A stretch of DNA of 64,000 bases from the NCBI RefSeq assembly GCF_003115845.1, contig NZ_KZ819029.1, forward strand, positions 68,952 through 132,951. The letters run 5' to 3'. Position numbers and translations under genes: made by a program. Of the stretch, positions 1 to 8,614 are shown piece by piece. This stretch comes from Brenneria roseae subsp. roseae (GTDB lineage Bacteria; Pseudomonadota; Gammaproteobacteria; Enterobacterales; Enterobacteriaceae). Below the pieces are notes generated by a model. The model worked only from the letters and a program-made list of their open reading frames with translations, did not search any database and was not told where the DNA came from. Position 1 is the stretch's first letter. Each line of letters starts with the position of its first letter.

Positions 1-912
1 TTCGGTATCAATGCTGTAGTGGTTCGAATCGGTGGTGCCGGTGCCGGTGTTACCCGCCGCATCCGTCACCCCGCTGTTATCCAGCGTGATCAGGCTGGCG
101 GCATTGGTCACATTGGCGGCCGGTGTGAAAATGGCGGTCCAGGTAATGCCGCCATCGGACGAGCTGACCGGGCTTAGCGTGCCGTTAGCCACCGTCAGAT
201 CGGCATTGGTAAAGCCGCTCACCGCCTCCGAGAAGGTGATGGTCACCAGCGAGGTTTCTCCCGCCTTCAGCGCCGTCTCCGCCACCACAATGGTCGCCGT
301 GGGCCGTTCGGTATCAATGCCGTAGTGGTTCGAATCGGTGGTGCCGGCGCCGGTGTTACCCGCCGCATCCGTCACCCCGCTGTTATCCAGCGTGATCAGG
401 CTGGCGGCATTGGTCACATTGGCGGCCGGTGTGAAAATGGCGGTCCAGGTAATGCCGCCATCGGACGAGCTGATCGAACTCAGCGTACCGTTAGCCACCG
501 TCAGATCGGCATTGGTAAAGCCGTTCACCGCCTCCGAGAAGGTGATGGTCACCAGCGAGGTTTCTCCCGCCTTCAGCGCCGTCTCCACCACCACAATGGT
601 CACCGTGGGCCGTTCGGTATCAATGCCGTAGTGGTTCGAATCGGTGGTGCCGGCGCCGGTGTTACCCGCCGCATCCATCACCCCGCTGTTATCCAGCGTG
701 ATCAGGCTGGCGGCATTGGTCACATTGGCGGCCGGTGTGAAAATGGCGGTCCAGGTAATGCCGCCATCGGACGAGCTGATCGAACTTAGTGTACCGTTAG
801 CCACCGTCAGATCGGCATTGGTAAAGCCGCTCACCGCCTCCGAGAAGGTGATGGTCACCAGCGAGGTTTCTCCCGCCTTCAGCGCCGTCTCCGCCACCAC
901 AATGGTCGCTGT
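1..912 (-). repeat. Three tandem 306-bp Ig-like coding repeats, nearly identical
   Basis: The string ttcggtatcaatgc recurs at 1, 307 and 613, giving an exact 306-bp (102-codon) period. The three units differ by only a handful of substitutions, and the array continues past the left edge. Each unit encodes one Ig-like domain of the adhesin. The near-identity suggests recent expansion or gene conversion. Confidence 0.95.
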
Positions 913-3900
913 CGGTAACACGCCATCAACGATAATGTCTTTCTGATCGGCCAAAGAGCTACCACCGCCCAAAGCCGGTAACGTCAGCACAGCATCAAGA
1001 CCGCTGCTATTGCGAATCACTGCGCCATTAAGCGACAGAGCCGCAGTACTTGCATAATTCAGATCGGCGCTCAAATCGCTACTCTGTACGGTGTAACTGA
1101 AGGTAAGCGTGTTACTTCCCGATCCAGAAACATAGCTCGCTTCACGATCAACCACGCCGGTTTCCAACAATAATGTTGGCACTCCGCCACTGGTATCTAC
1201 CATGACGGCAGAGTCGAACGCCACAGAGACATAAATGGTGTCGCCAATTTTATAAGTACCGTTCGCAGTACCTGAGCTGACGCCGGTGACGTAGGGGTTA
1301 TTCGGATCCACCGTCACACTGATGACATTGGTATCCGTTTGTGCGCCCCCTGAACCGGACGCCCCCTGATCGTTACTGGTAATCACGATCTCAGCACTGC
1401 CGTTATAGCCGCTGGCCGGCGTATAATACATCCCGTTAAGCGCGCTGTTTATATCGCTCAAGCTGCCGCTGAATGACATAGTGGCGTTACCCGTCCCCGA
1501 ACCGACAAAGAAAGTCAGACCGGTAACTGACGACAATGTCAGCACCCCGTGCGTCGCGGCCAGCGTAATTGACATCGAATTACTGCCGATATCGACATCG
1601 CTGACAGAAATCAGATTGCCATTGGCAGAATTGAAAACCAGGATACCGTCCTGCGCTACATTTTGTGCGCCGGGGACATTGTTGACCGGTGCATCATTGA
1701 CCGCCGTCACCGTCAACGTCAGCGTTGACGTTGCGGCTTCAGAACTGTCGGTTCCGCTGTTACCGGGATCAAGGCCGGTATTGCCTCCATCATCAATCGT
1801 CACGGTAAGCGTAACATTACCCGTCGCATGACTGGCGGTAGTAAAGGTCACGTTGCTGGCGGCAATAAAAGCGTTAACATCGGCAATCGAACCAACCAGC
1901 GTCAGTTGCCCGGTTCCACTCCCGGTTACGGTCACGCCCGAGCCACTGGCCGCAGCCAGAGAGCCGCTTCCCACCGAAAATGCCACGCTGACGCTGGCGT
2001 TGCCTGAATCGACATCCGCAAAGCTAATCCCCGTTATCGGGGTGACGACATCTTCATTAACATTGATTACCGCGGGAAGCGTTATCGTGGGAGCATCATT
2101 GATAGCGATAACCGTCACAACAGACGAGATTGCCAGAAAGGTAGTATCCACACCGCCATTACTGGTGCCGCCATTGTCGGTAATACTGGTTAACGTCACG
2201 ATCCGGTTTGCCGCCGTCGGATTGTCACTGCTGTTTTGATAGGCCAGACCATCAATCAGACCCGTAGCGGCGGACATACTCACCCCACCCGATTTGCTTA
2301 ACGTAACCGTTGCGGTTCCGTCAATCACGCTGATGCTGTAATCCATACCATTAGCGGCTGTTGTACCACTGTTGCCATTCGTCAGGCTGAGACTGGTACC
2401 GTCAACCATCAGGATTTCACTACTGCCGTCCGTCAGGTTGCTCACGGTTAGCGTAAATTGGGTAACGGTCTGACCGGACTCAACGGTGCTGATCAACACG
2501 CCGCCAAACAGATCTACCGCACTGCCATTTTCGGTATAGGTTGGCGAATTCCCCGTTGCCAAGATCTCCGGTGCATCATTAACGGCGGTCACGCTGACGG
2601 ACACCGTGGCGGCAGTGCTGGTGGCGCCATCACCGTCGTTAAGCGTCACCGATACCGTGCGCATGGCGGTGGAAGGGTCAGCGTTATTGGTGTTCTGATA
2701 GGAAAGCGCGCGAACCAGTGCCTGAACCGCAGCCGGCGTGGCATTGGCGTTGAACGTCACCACAAGATCGTTGGCGCCGCTACCGCCGGTATAACTGCCA
2801 ATCACCGTTCCATCATAAGAAATCGCCGAACCCGCGATCCCGATCTGTCCCGCATCGGTTCCCTGATTGACGATGCCCAACACATCTTCATCGTTGCTGC
2901 GGTTGGCAATGATAGAGACCGTCAAACTACCGCCATCGAAATCCGCCGAATCCGTATCGGTGACGGTGGCATTACTACCGGCATCCAGCAGAACGCCGCT
3001 TCCTCCTTCCGTGAAGCTCACGCTGTCGCCATCAAGATTACCGATAACAGGCGGTACCGACAGCGATTTAATATCGGTGATATTAATATCCTGCAAAACC
3101 GAATAATCATCCGAGGTGATCACCACCTCGGTGACATCATTAATGGCGATGGGAAAACTGGTTATGGAAGAAAAACTACTCGAGCTGACTGAAATATTAA
3201 AGGATACGGTTGATCCACTGCCATAGGTCACGAAAAAATGCACAACACCCGTCAGCGCACCAGCATTTAATGAAGTAAGATCAAAAGTATATCCGGTGGG
3301 TGCGGTGATCGTGAGCTTGGTATCGCTGCCGTTCACCTCGCCCTCCAACGCATAAAGCCCCTCAGTGCCAAATGAATAGTCAGTGCCTAACCCACCGGTT
3401 CCCGAGCCGCCGGAAAAGGTGATCTGGTGACCATCCACCGTACGAGTTATCGAGGTATCGGTATAGCCCAAATCGCCATCCGCATCGCTAAACGTCACGA
3501 CGGTCAGCAATTCCTGATAACTATCGACGGTCAGCGCCAGTGATTCCACCTCGCCAAGCGTTTTTTCCAGCACCCAGTCGCCGCCAATCACGCTGCTGCC
3601 CGTTGCATTAATTGAAGCGGCCACATCTGCACCGGTTGCGGCAGCAAGCCCGGCAATAAAGGCATCGCCATGAGCGCCTGCGGCGACATCACAGCCGTAA
3701 AGCAGTAAATCGCCGTCTGCGGTCAAGGCATTACCAATAACCGCAAGTTCTGCCTGAACATTTTCTGACTGCAAAACGGTTTCGGTCAGCAGTGTTGTAC
3801 CCAGATTCAGCTTTCCTTCGGAACCGTGGGAGAAAATATGAATAGCGTCATAACCGGTGTGAGCGGCAGCCCACTCGGCAATCTGCTGTAAGCCATCCTG

Positions 3901-4293
3901 ATCGCCGTTAATCAATACGATCTCAACGCCGGGTTTAATTCCCGCCACCAACGTTTGGTAATCCCTGACCGAGGTATCAATAAACGCGACCTCTTTACGA
4001 TCGGACGCCGTTTCGTCAGTCACCGCTGTCACATCGATATTCTGAGTGGCCTGTACCACGCTGTCGTCAGGGTTGTTTTGCGCTGTTGCCGTCGTATTGT
4101 TCACGGCGTGGTCAATAGTGGAATCAGAGGTCGTCGCTGCCGTTTCAGCTACCGTTGCAGCAATCGCACCATCGAATAACATTCGGGGTTCCAGCACGTA
4201 AGCTGGAAAAGAGGGAGCAGGCGCATGATCCGCTGCTGTATTTTTATTATTGGATCGCAGATTACGAATAAACCAATTACACCATGCCATCAT
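1..4293 (-). CDS. Giant DUF4347 / Ig-like repeat adhesin, N-terminal part (runs off the window)
   Basis: The minus strand is open from 4293 to base 1 (1431 codons, no stop), so the C-terminus and any export signal lie outside. After about 20 residues comes the motif LEPRMLFDGA, typical of the N-terminus of large DUF4347 surface proteins. A DUF4347 domain follows (roughly residues 105-245) with HIFSHGSEG (His156) and LLYGCDVAAG (Cys201), the conserved His/Cys motifs of that domain. The rest is Ser/Thr/Asn/Gly-rich, with cadherin/VCBS-like units (repeated AVNDAP linkers). It ends in 102-residue bacterial Ig-like repeats carrying a TFSEAVxGFTxADLT signature. The family is large, secreted or surface-bound and often exported by type I secretion; adhesion or biofilm function is inferred. 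Two ATGs are adjacent (4293 and 4290); AAGGAG is better spaced for the second. No secretion genes are visible here. Confidence 0.85.
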   Translation of the reverse strand, partial: MMAWCNWFIRNLRSNNKNTAADHAPAPSFPAYVLEPRMLFDGAIAATVAETAATTSDSTIDHAVNNTTATAQNNPDDSVVQATQNIDVTAVTDETASDRKEVAFIDTSVRDYQTLVAGIKPGVEIVLINGDQDGLQQIAEWAAAHTGYDAIHIFSHGSEGKLNLGTTLLTETVLQSENVQAELAVIGNALTADGDLLLYGCDVAAGAHGDAFIAGLAAATGADVAASINATGSSVIGGDWVLEKTLGEVESLALTVDSYQELLTVVTFSDADGDLGYTDTSITRTVDGHQITFSGGSGTGGLGTDYSFGTEGLYALEGEVNGSDTKLTITAPTGYTFDLTSLNAGALTGVVHFFVTYGSGSTVSFNISVSSSSFSSITSFPIAINDVTEVVITSDDYSVLQDINITDIKSLSVPPVIGNLDGDSVSFTEGGSGVLLDAGSNATVTDTDSADFDGGSLTVSIIANRSNDEDVLGIVNQGTDAGQIGIAGSAISYDGTVIGSYTGGSGANDLVVTFNANATPAAVQALVRALSYQNTNNADPSTAMRTVSVTLNDGDGATSTAATVSVSVTAVNDAPEILATGNSPTYTENGSAVDLFGGVLISTVESGQTVTQFTLTVSNLTDGSSEILMVDGTSLSLTNGNSGTTAANGMDYSISVIDGTATVTLSKSGGVSMSAATGLIDGLAYQNSSDNPTAANRIVTLTSITDNGGTSNGGVDTTFLAISSVVTVIAINDAPTITLPAVINVNEDVVTPITGISFADVDSGNASVSVAFSVGSGSLAAASGSGVTVTGSGTGQLTLVGSIADVNAFIAASNVTFTTASHATGNVTLTVTIDDGGNTGLDPGNSGTDSSEAATSTLTLTVTAVNDAPVNNVPGAQNVAQDGILVFNSANGNLISVSDVDIGSNSMSITLAATHGVLTLSSVTGLTFFVGSGTGNATMSFSGSLSDINSALNGMYYTPASGYNGSAEIVITSNDQGASGSGGAQTDTNVISVTVDPNNPYVTGVSSGTANGTYKIGDTIYVSVAFDSAVMVDTSGGVPTLLLETGVVDREASYVSGSGSNTLTFSYTVQSSDLSADLNYASTAALSLNGAVIRNSSGLDAVLTLPALGGGSSLADQKDIIVDGVLPTATIVVAETALKAGETSLVTITFSEAVSGFTNADLTVANGTLSSISSSDGGITWTAIFTPAANVTNAASLITLDNSGVMDAAGNTGAGTTDSNHYGIDTERPTVTIVVVETALKAGETSLVTITFSEAVNGFTNADLTVANGTLSSISSSDGGITWTAIFTPAANVTNAASLITLDNSGVTDAAGNTGAGTTDSNHYGIDTERPTATIVVAETALKAGETSLVTITFSEAVSGFTNADLTVANGTLSPVSSSDGGITWTAIFTPAANVTNAASLITLDNSGVTDAAGNTGTGTTDSNHYSIDTE

Positions 4294-4542
4294 AGGCTCC
4301 TTCAGCAGCGCAATGCGCTCTACGGGATATTGAATTTTAATAATATATTTTGGTGTTTATCCATCCTGACCGAACTGACGAGCACAGCAAGGAAAGAAAG
4401 CAGGGTCTAAGAAAAGAATCCGCCTCCATATTTCCATAAGTTGATACTTTTTAACAATAGATTTAAAACAGAAATATTTCATTAACGACCTAAATATTTC
4501 CTAATATTATGAATTTATTTAGCCGGTCGTGGATAAATACGG

Positions 4543-4722
4543 GTGGGGTTGGTTGCGAAGTTTGAAGCTCAGGATCCGATTTATGCTCGTGGTACACGCC
4601 AGCCAACCCCATCCGAAGATGGAGTTCAGCCGGTCAATACCCAACGGCGACCCCGGCTTCCTGAACCTTTACACGCGGGGGATTCAGAACTAAAGCCCGA
4701 GGCAGGCTTCAGTCAGCAATAA
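4543..4722 (+). other. Short orphan open frame (59 codons, GTG start), unknown or remnant
   Basis: The 415-bp gap between the adhesin start and the M24 gene holds little beyond this frame. It is open from just after a TAA at 4534 to the TAA at 4720-4722 and overlaps the convergent M24 gene end. Its composition is proline/charged-rich (for example QPTPSEDGVQPVNT) and no domain was recognised. No good ribosome-binding site is seen. It could be the tail of a decayed gene or chance. The rest of the gap (about 4300-4540) is AT-rich and presumably carries the adhesin promoter. Confidence 0.2.
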
Positions 4723-5851
4723 ATAGCCGGCGTGGAGTTTGCGTCAGCCGTTCATGCCCTTGTTCGGTAATGGCAATCGTCTCGCTAAATGCCAAGCCTT
4801 CCGCATAAATATACATATGAAACACCATGCCTGGTTTCAGACGCCATTCCGCGTTAGGTACGAAAACGCGACTGAAATCGCTGGTATGAGGCGTCGAAAT
4901 CGAATAATAGCCTAAGTTATACCCCGTAATACTGGCATAATCATCCCGTAACCCAGCAACAAGTACCGCATCGCGAACTAGCGCATCAATATCCTTTGCC
5001 ACCGCCCCAGGCCGCATAGCGGCAAACTGTGCATCTTGGATATGAATGAGTTGCTCAGCGATTTCGCGCTGCCGTTGCGTTGCCTTGCCAATGATGGCTG
5101 GCCGCATCAACCGGGCACTGTAACCATGAAGAGTCGACAACAGTTCCATATGCACAATATCTCCCTCTGCTAAAGGATGATTGTGCAAATTACCGTGCAA
5201 AAAGCTGTTGCCGACCCCTGTTGTGATAATGCCATAGCGATGAGAGTCCATTCCATTCTCCATAAGTACCTGGTGAACGATGGTCGCGGCATCCCGTTCA
5301 GTCTTCCCTACCCTTAATCCAGCAACAGCGGCAGATAATGCTATATCTGCCACTTGTGCGGCTTTGGCAATATAACTAATCTCTCTTTGTGATTTACATT
5401 CCCGCAGTTGTTCCAGCACACCAGAAAAATCCCGAAAGGATTGTCCTGGGAAACCGTTTTGTAAACGATTAAAACGCTTCACCGTCATATTGTATGAGTC
5501 AAAATCCATCCCGATATGCAACCGATCCCACCCACGCGCTATGAGCGTATCAATCAAAACATCAATCGGATCCTGCCAGTCAGAAAAGGTTACCATATCT
5601 GTGACCCAGCTGTTTTCCTGAAAGGTATGCGCATCCATGGCGCGGAATATCATCACTGGCTCATCCTGCAATGTCAGTAGACATGCCCGATACATATTCT
5701 CGGAAATACCAAAACCGGTCAGGTAAAATAAAAACTCCGTCTGATCGATTATCAGTAATTCGATATTCTTCTCTCTCATATGAGAACGGACTATATCGAC
5801 CCTTTGATGATATTCCTCTGGTGTGAATATTATTTCTTTATCACTATTCAT
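4709..5851 (-). CDS. M24 family creatinase/Xaa-Pro-peptidase-like protein
   Basis: About 380 residues with the two-domain layout of the creatinase/prolidase (pita-bread) family: an N-terminal creatinase-like domain (FTPEEYHQR... LTGFG) and a C-terminal M24 domain from about residue 160. Family relatives hydrolyse Xaa-Pro dipeptides, creatine or ectoine. The usual metal-binding Asp pair and later Glu ligand are not recognisable: the region reads GDIVHMELLSTLHGYSARL and, later, HMYIYAEGLAFSET. That makes it more like the non-metal creatinase branch than an aminopeptidase. It is last in an ABC-transporter operon, so it probably processes the imported substrate. Start: an ATG at 5881 overlaps the permease stop (ATGA) but lacks a ribosome site; the ATG at 5851 follows GGGGATAAA and is preferred. 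Confidence 0.75.
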   Translation of the reverse strand: MNSDKEIIFTPEEYHQRVDIVRSHMREKNIELLIIDQTEFLFYLTGFGISENMYRACLLTLQDEPVMIFRAMDAHTFQENSWVTDMVTFSDWQDPIDVLIDTLIARGWDRLHIGMDFDSYNMTVKRFNRLQNGFPGQSFRDFSGVLEQLRECKSQREISYIAKAAQVADIALSAAVAGLRVGKTERDAATIVHQVLMENGMDSHRYGIITTGVGNSFLHGNLHNHPLAEGDIVHMELLSTLHGYSARLMRPAIIGKATQRQREIAEQLIHIQDAQFAAMRPGAVAKDIDALVRDAVLVAGLRDDYASITGYNLGYYSISTPHTSDFSRVFVPNAEWRLKPGMVFHMYIYAEGLAFSETIAITEQGHERLTQTPRRLFIAD

Positions 5852-5877
5852 TTTATCCCCATCACTCTTCGCTATTA

Positions 5878-6657
5878 TCATAATGGTTTTGTCATAAAAT
5901 TGGCTGTCAGCAGCATGACAACCGTAATCAGTATCAACAATACGCTCACCGCGGCTATCGTCGGCTCCAGCTCAAACTGAATGTTATTCCATATTCGAAC
6001 CGACAGGGTTTGTACATCATTACCCGCCATAAACATGGAAATCAGCAACTCGTCGAAGGAGCTGAGAAAAGAGAATATCGCCGCAGATATCATTCCTGGC
6101 GCAGCAAGCGGAAACGTTATGCGTCTCAATACCGTAAAACCGCTGGCGCCCAGGCTCATAGCGGCATATTCAAGTTGACTGTCTATTCCCTGCAACGAGG
6201 AAGAGATAATAATTGTGGCAATAGGGAATGAAATCACCGCATGCCCAATAATAATCGCACTGACGCTGTCTGCAATTTCTACAGCGGAAAAGAAAAAGAA
6301 CAGCGAGAGCGCGGAGATAATATTGGGAACAATCATGGGAAGTAATATCAACGCATAGATAATTGTCTTTCCCCTGAAGCGAAAGCGAACTAATGCCATT
6401 GCCATCAGTATGCTTAAAATCATTGCCAAAATGGTTGATATCGTCGCGATACGAAAACTCAGCCATAGGGAGCTTAGCCAATCAGCGCTGCTCAACACTT
6501 TTTCCATCCAGCGCAGAGAAAAACCCTGAGGAGGGAAAGCCAGGTAGTTCGCATCGTTAAACGCCAGCGGGAAGATGATGATGATCGGCAAAGCCAGGAA
6601 CAAGAGTACCAGCGTTGATAGCGCCAACGAAATAAATCCAGGTTTATTCCGGTTCAT
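5878..6657 (-). CDS. ABC transporter permease, PotC-like
   Basis: 259 residues with about six hydrophobic segments. It has the binding-protein-dependent transport EAA loop near residues 165-185 (EYAAMSLGASGFTVLRRITF). Length and pattern fit the PotC-type inner-membrane permease of polyamine/opine/iron-type ABC importers. It overlaps the upstream permease by 4 bp, and its own stop overlaps the first possible ATG of the M24 gene, so the genes are translationally coupled. The substrate cannot be told from this subunit. With PotB-, PotA- and PotD-like partners next door it forms one complete importer. Confidence 0.88.
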   Translation of the reverse strand: MNRNKPGFISLALSTLVLLFLALPIIIIFPLAFNDANYLAFPPQGFSLRWMEKVLSSADWLSSLWLSFRIATISTILAMILSILMAMALVRFRFRGKTIIYALILLPMIVPNIISALSLFFFFSAVEIADSVSAIIIGHAVISFPIATIIISSSLQGIDSQLEYAAMSLGASGFTVLRRITFPLAAPGMISAAIFSFLSSFDELLISMFMAGNDVQTLSVRIWNNIQFELEPTIAAVSVLLILITVVMLLTANFMTKPL

Positions 6658-7502
6658 CGTTTTGCCTCAAACAACCGCTCTAATCCAACAACCCGCTGAT
6701 ATAGCCAGAATAATAGCAGCGTACAGACTAACAATAACGCTGACAGCGCAGAACCGAATCCCCAGTCAAAATAGGTTTCAATCTGGCTTTCAATCACCAT
6801 AGAAATCATGGTCTGCTGTGGTCCGCCCATCAAGGCTGGCGTAATGAAAAAGCCAAGCGACATGATAAAGACCAATAGCCCCCCCGCAGCGGCCCCCGGC
6901 AACGAAAGCGGAACAATCACCCGCCAAAAAGCCTTAAGACGCGAAGCGCCGAGACTTTCAGCCACACTGAGCAAGGTCAGATCAATACCGCGCATCACGC
7001 TATACAACGCCAACACCATATAAGGCAGCAAAATATACGTCATACCAATCAACACGCCGGTTGAGGTATACATCAGCTTTAATGGTTCGCTCACTAAACC
7101 TAGCGCGATCAACCCCTGGTTTACGATGCCTTGCGTTCCCAGCAGCACCATCCACGCATAGGTCCGCACCAACACGCTGGTAAAATAAGGAATAATGACA
7201 ATAATCAAAAAGATATTAGCCGTCCGCGGTTTTAACCTTGCCAAAAACCAGGCGAGCGGATACCCCAAAAGCAGTGTGCTTAGCGTCACCCACAAAGAAA
7301 TACGCAGGGTAATCCACAATACGTTTATCCAGACAGGCTCATCAATAATCCGCAGATAATGCTGCCAGGTAAACTCCGGACTATAGAGACTAAAACTCAG
7401 CATTTTTATCAATGGATAGATAAAGAACACGGACAACGCCAGGAGTGACGGCGCCAGTAACAGCCAGAGTTTCCAGTTTCTACGGGACAGCGATACCTTC
7501 AC
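6654..7502 (-). CDS. ABC transporter permease, PotB-like
   Basis: 282 residues beginning MKVSLSRRNWKLW, then a transmembrane segment and five more. An EAA-type loop (AESLGASRLKAFWRVIVPL) lies in the second half. This is the first of the two inner-membrane permeases of the importer. The chosen GTG at 7502 shares one base with the ATPase stop (TAGTG) and has GGAG about nine bases upstream. An in-frame ATG at 7529 would lengthen the protein by nine residues (MVCCRRTDV) and overlap the ATPase gene by 28 bp. It pairs with the PotC-like permease downstream through a 4-bp overlap. Confidence 0.87.
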   Translation of the reverse strand: MKVSLSRRNWKLWLLLAPSLLALSVFFIYPLIKMLSFSLYSPEFTWQHYLRIIDEPVWINVLWITLRISLWVTLSTLLLGYPLAWFLARLKPRTANIFLIIVIIPYFTSVLVRTYAWMVLLGTQGIVNQGLIALGLVSEPLKLMYTSTGVLIGMTYILLPYMVLALYSVMRGIDLTLLSVAESLGASRLKAFWRVIVPLSLPGAAAGGLLVFIMSLGFFITPALMGGPQQTMISMVIESQIETYFDWGFGSALSALLLVCTLLLFWLYQRVVGLERLFEAKR

Positions 7503-8614
7503 TACGTCTGTTCTCCGGCAACAAACCATAAATCCTCCGGCTGCCAGCCAAGAGAAACATCCATACCCGGTATCAACGCTGTTTCAAGATGTATATTCTG
7601 CGCCTGAACCAGCAACTCGGTTCCATCATTGAGCCGTAGCGTCACTTTTACCGTATGGCCCAGATAAAGCACATCGGTGACAACGGCCTTTACCGGCAGT
7701 GTGCCTGAGGCCGCCAAGCGAATTTTCTCTGGTCGTAACACGGCTAGAACCCGCTGCCCGCAGGCCAGATCCCTTACCCCTCTGCCGCTTATCGAGTCGC
7801 CGTTATCCAGCGTGACATCGTATCTGTTTGCCTGAACGGCATGAATGCGACCAGAAATGAAATTGGACTGTCCGATAAACTCGGCAACCCAGCGGTTAGC
7901 CGGTTGTTCATACAGAAATCGGGGAGAATCAATCTGCGCGATTCGCCCGTCCTGCATCACGGCGACGCGATCGGAAAGCGTAAGCGCTTCTTCCTGATCG
8001 TGGGTGACAAATAAAACGGTAGAGCCTGATGAGGTATGCAGCCGCTTAATTTCCAGCTGCATATGCTCACGCAGTTTTTTATCCAGCGCCCCCAGCGGTT
8101 CATCCATCAATAAGGCCTGGGGTTCAAAAATTAACGCTCGCGCCAGCGCAATCCGCTGCTGTTGACCACCGGACAGTTCACGCGGCAACCGATGACCTTT
8201 ATCGGCCAGCTGCACCATATCTAATGCATCTGCGACTTTCTTTGCGATCGCGTGCCGCGATTCTCGGCGCATCTCCAAGGGGAATGCGAGGTTACGCGCA
8301 ACAGAGAGATGAGGAAATAGAGAATAGTTCTGAAATACGACGCCCAGATTCCGTTCTGCCGGCGGCATCTCGGTCACATCTTTTCCGCCTAACAGAATCC
8401 GTCCCGAGGAAGGATCGGTAAAACCGCCGACCATCATTAACGTCGTGGTTTTGCCTGATCCGCTGGCTCCCAGTAATGTAACAAACTCACCCGGATCGAT
8501 AGTTAAATTCACGTCATCTACGGCAATGGTTTGCCCAAAACGTCGGGTAATACCTTGTAAACAAATTTCCGTTCCCACTTTCCGGGAACGGAATGACAGA
8601 TGGCCTACACTCAT
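7502..8614 (-). CDS. ABC transporter ATP-binding protein, PotA-like
   Basis: 370 residues. It shows Walker A GASGSGKTT, Q-loop VVFQNYSLFPH, signature LSGGQQQRIALARAL, Walker B ALLMDEPLGALD and the H-loop FVTHDQEEA. A C-terminal TOBE-type domain of about 110 residues follows, as in PotA/FbpC/MalK-group ATPases. It energises uptake by the two permeases downstream. The ATG at 8614 overlaps the stop of the binding-protein gene (TAATG). An in-frame upstream ATG at 8635 adds seven residues and is less likely. TOBE domains often mediate regulation or substrate coupling; nothing here identifies the substrate. Confidence 0.9.
   Translation of the reverse strand: MSVGHLSFRSRKVGTEICLQGITRRFGQTIAVDDVNLTIDPGEFVTLLGASGSGKTTTLMMVGGFTDPSSGRILLGGKDVTEMPPAERNLGVVFQNYSLFPHLSVARNLAFPLEMRRESRHAIAKKVADALDMVQLADKGHRLPRELSGGQQQRIALARALIFEPQALLMDEPLGALDKKLREHMQLEIKRLHTSSGSTVLFVTHDQEEALTLSDRVAVMQDGRIAQIDSPRFLYEQPANRWVAEFIGQSNFISGRIHAVQANRYDVTLDNGDSISGRGVRDLACGQRVLAVLRPEKIRLAASGTLPVKAVVTDVLYLGHTVKVTLRLNDGTELLVQAQNIHLETALIPGMDVSLGWQPEDLWFVAGEQT

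Noticed and set aside
1-912. CRISPR array
   Set aside because: The repeats are 306 bp, contiguous and protein-coding. No short spaced repeats were seen anywhere in the window.
32-4410. Many plus-strand open frames (for example 325-789, 2458-3192)
   Set aside because: They are antisense shadows of the minus-strand adhesin. The repeated ones (32, 338, 644) simply repeat with the 306-bp period.
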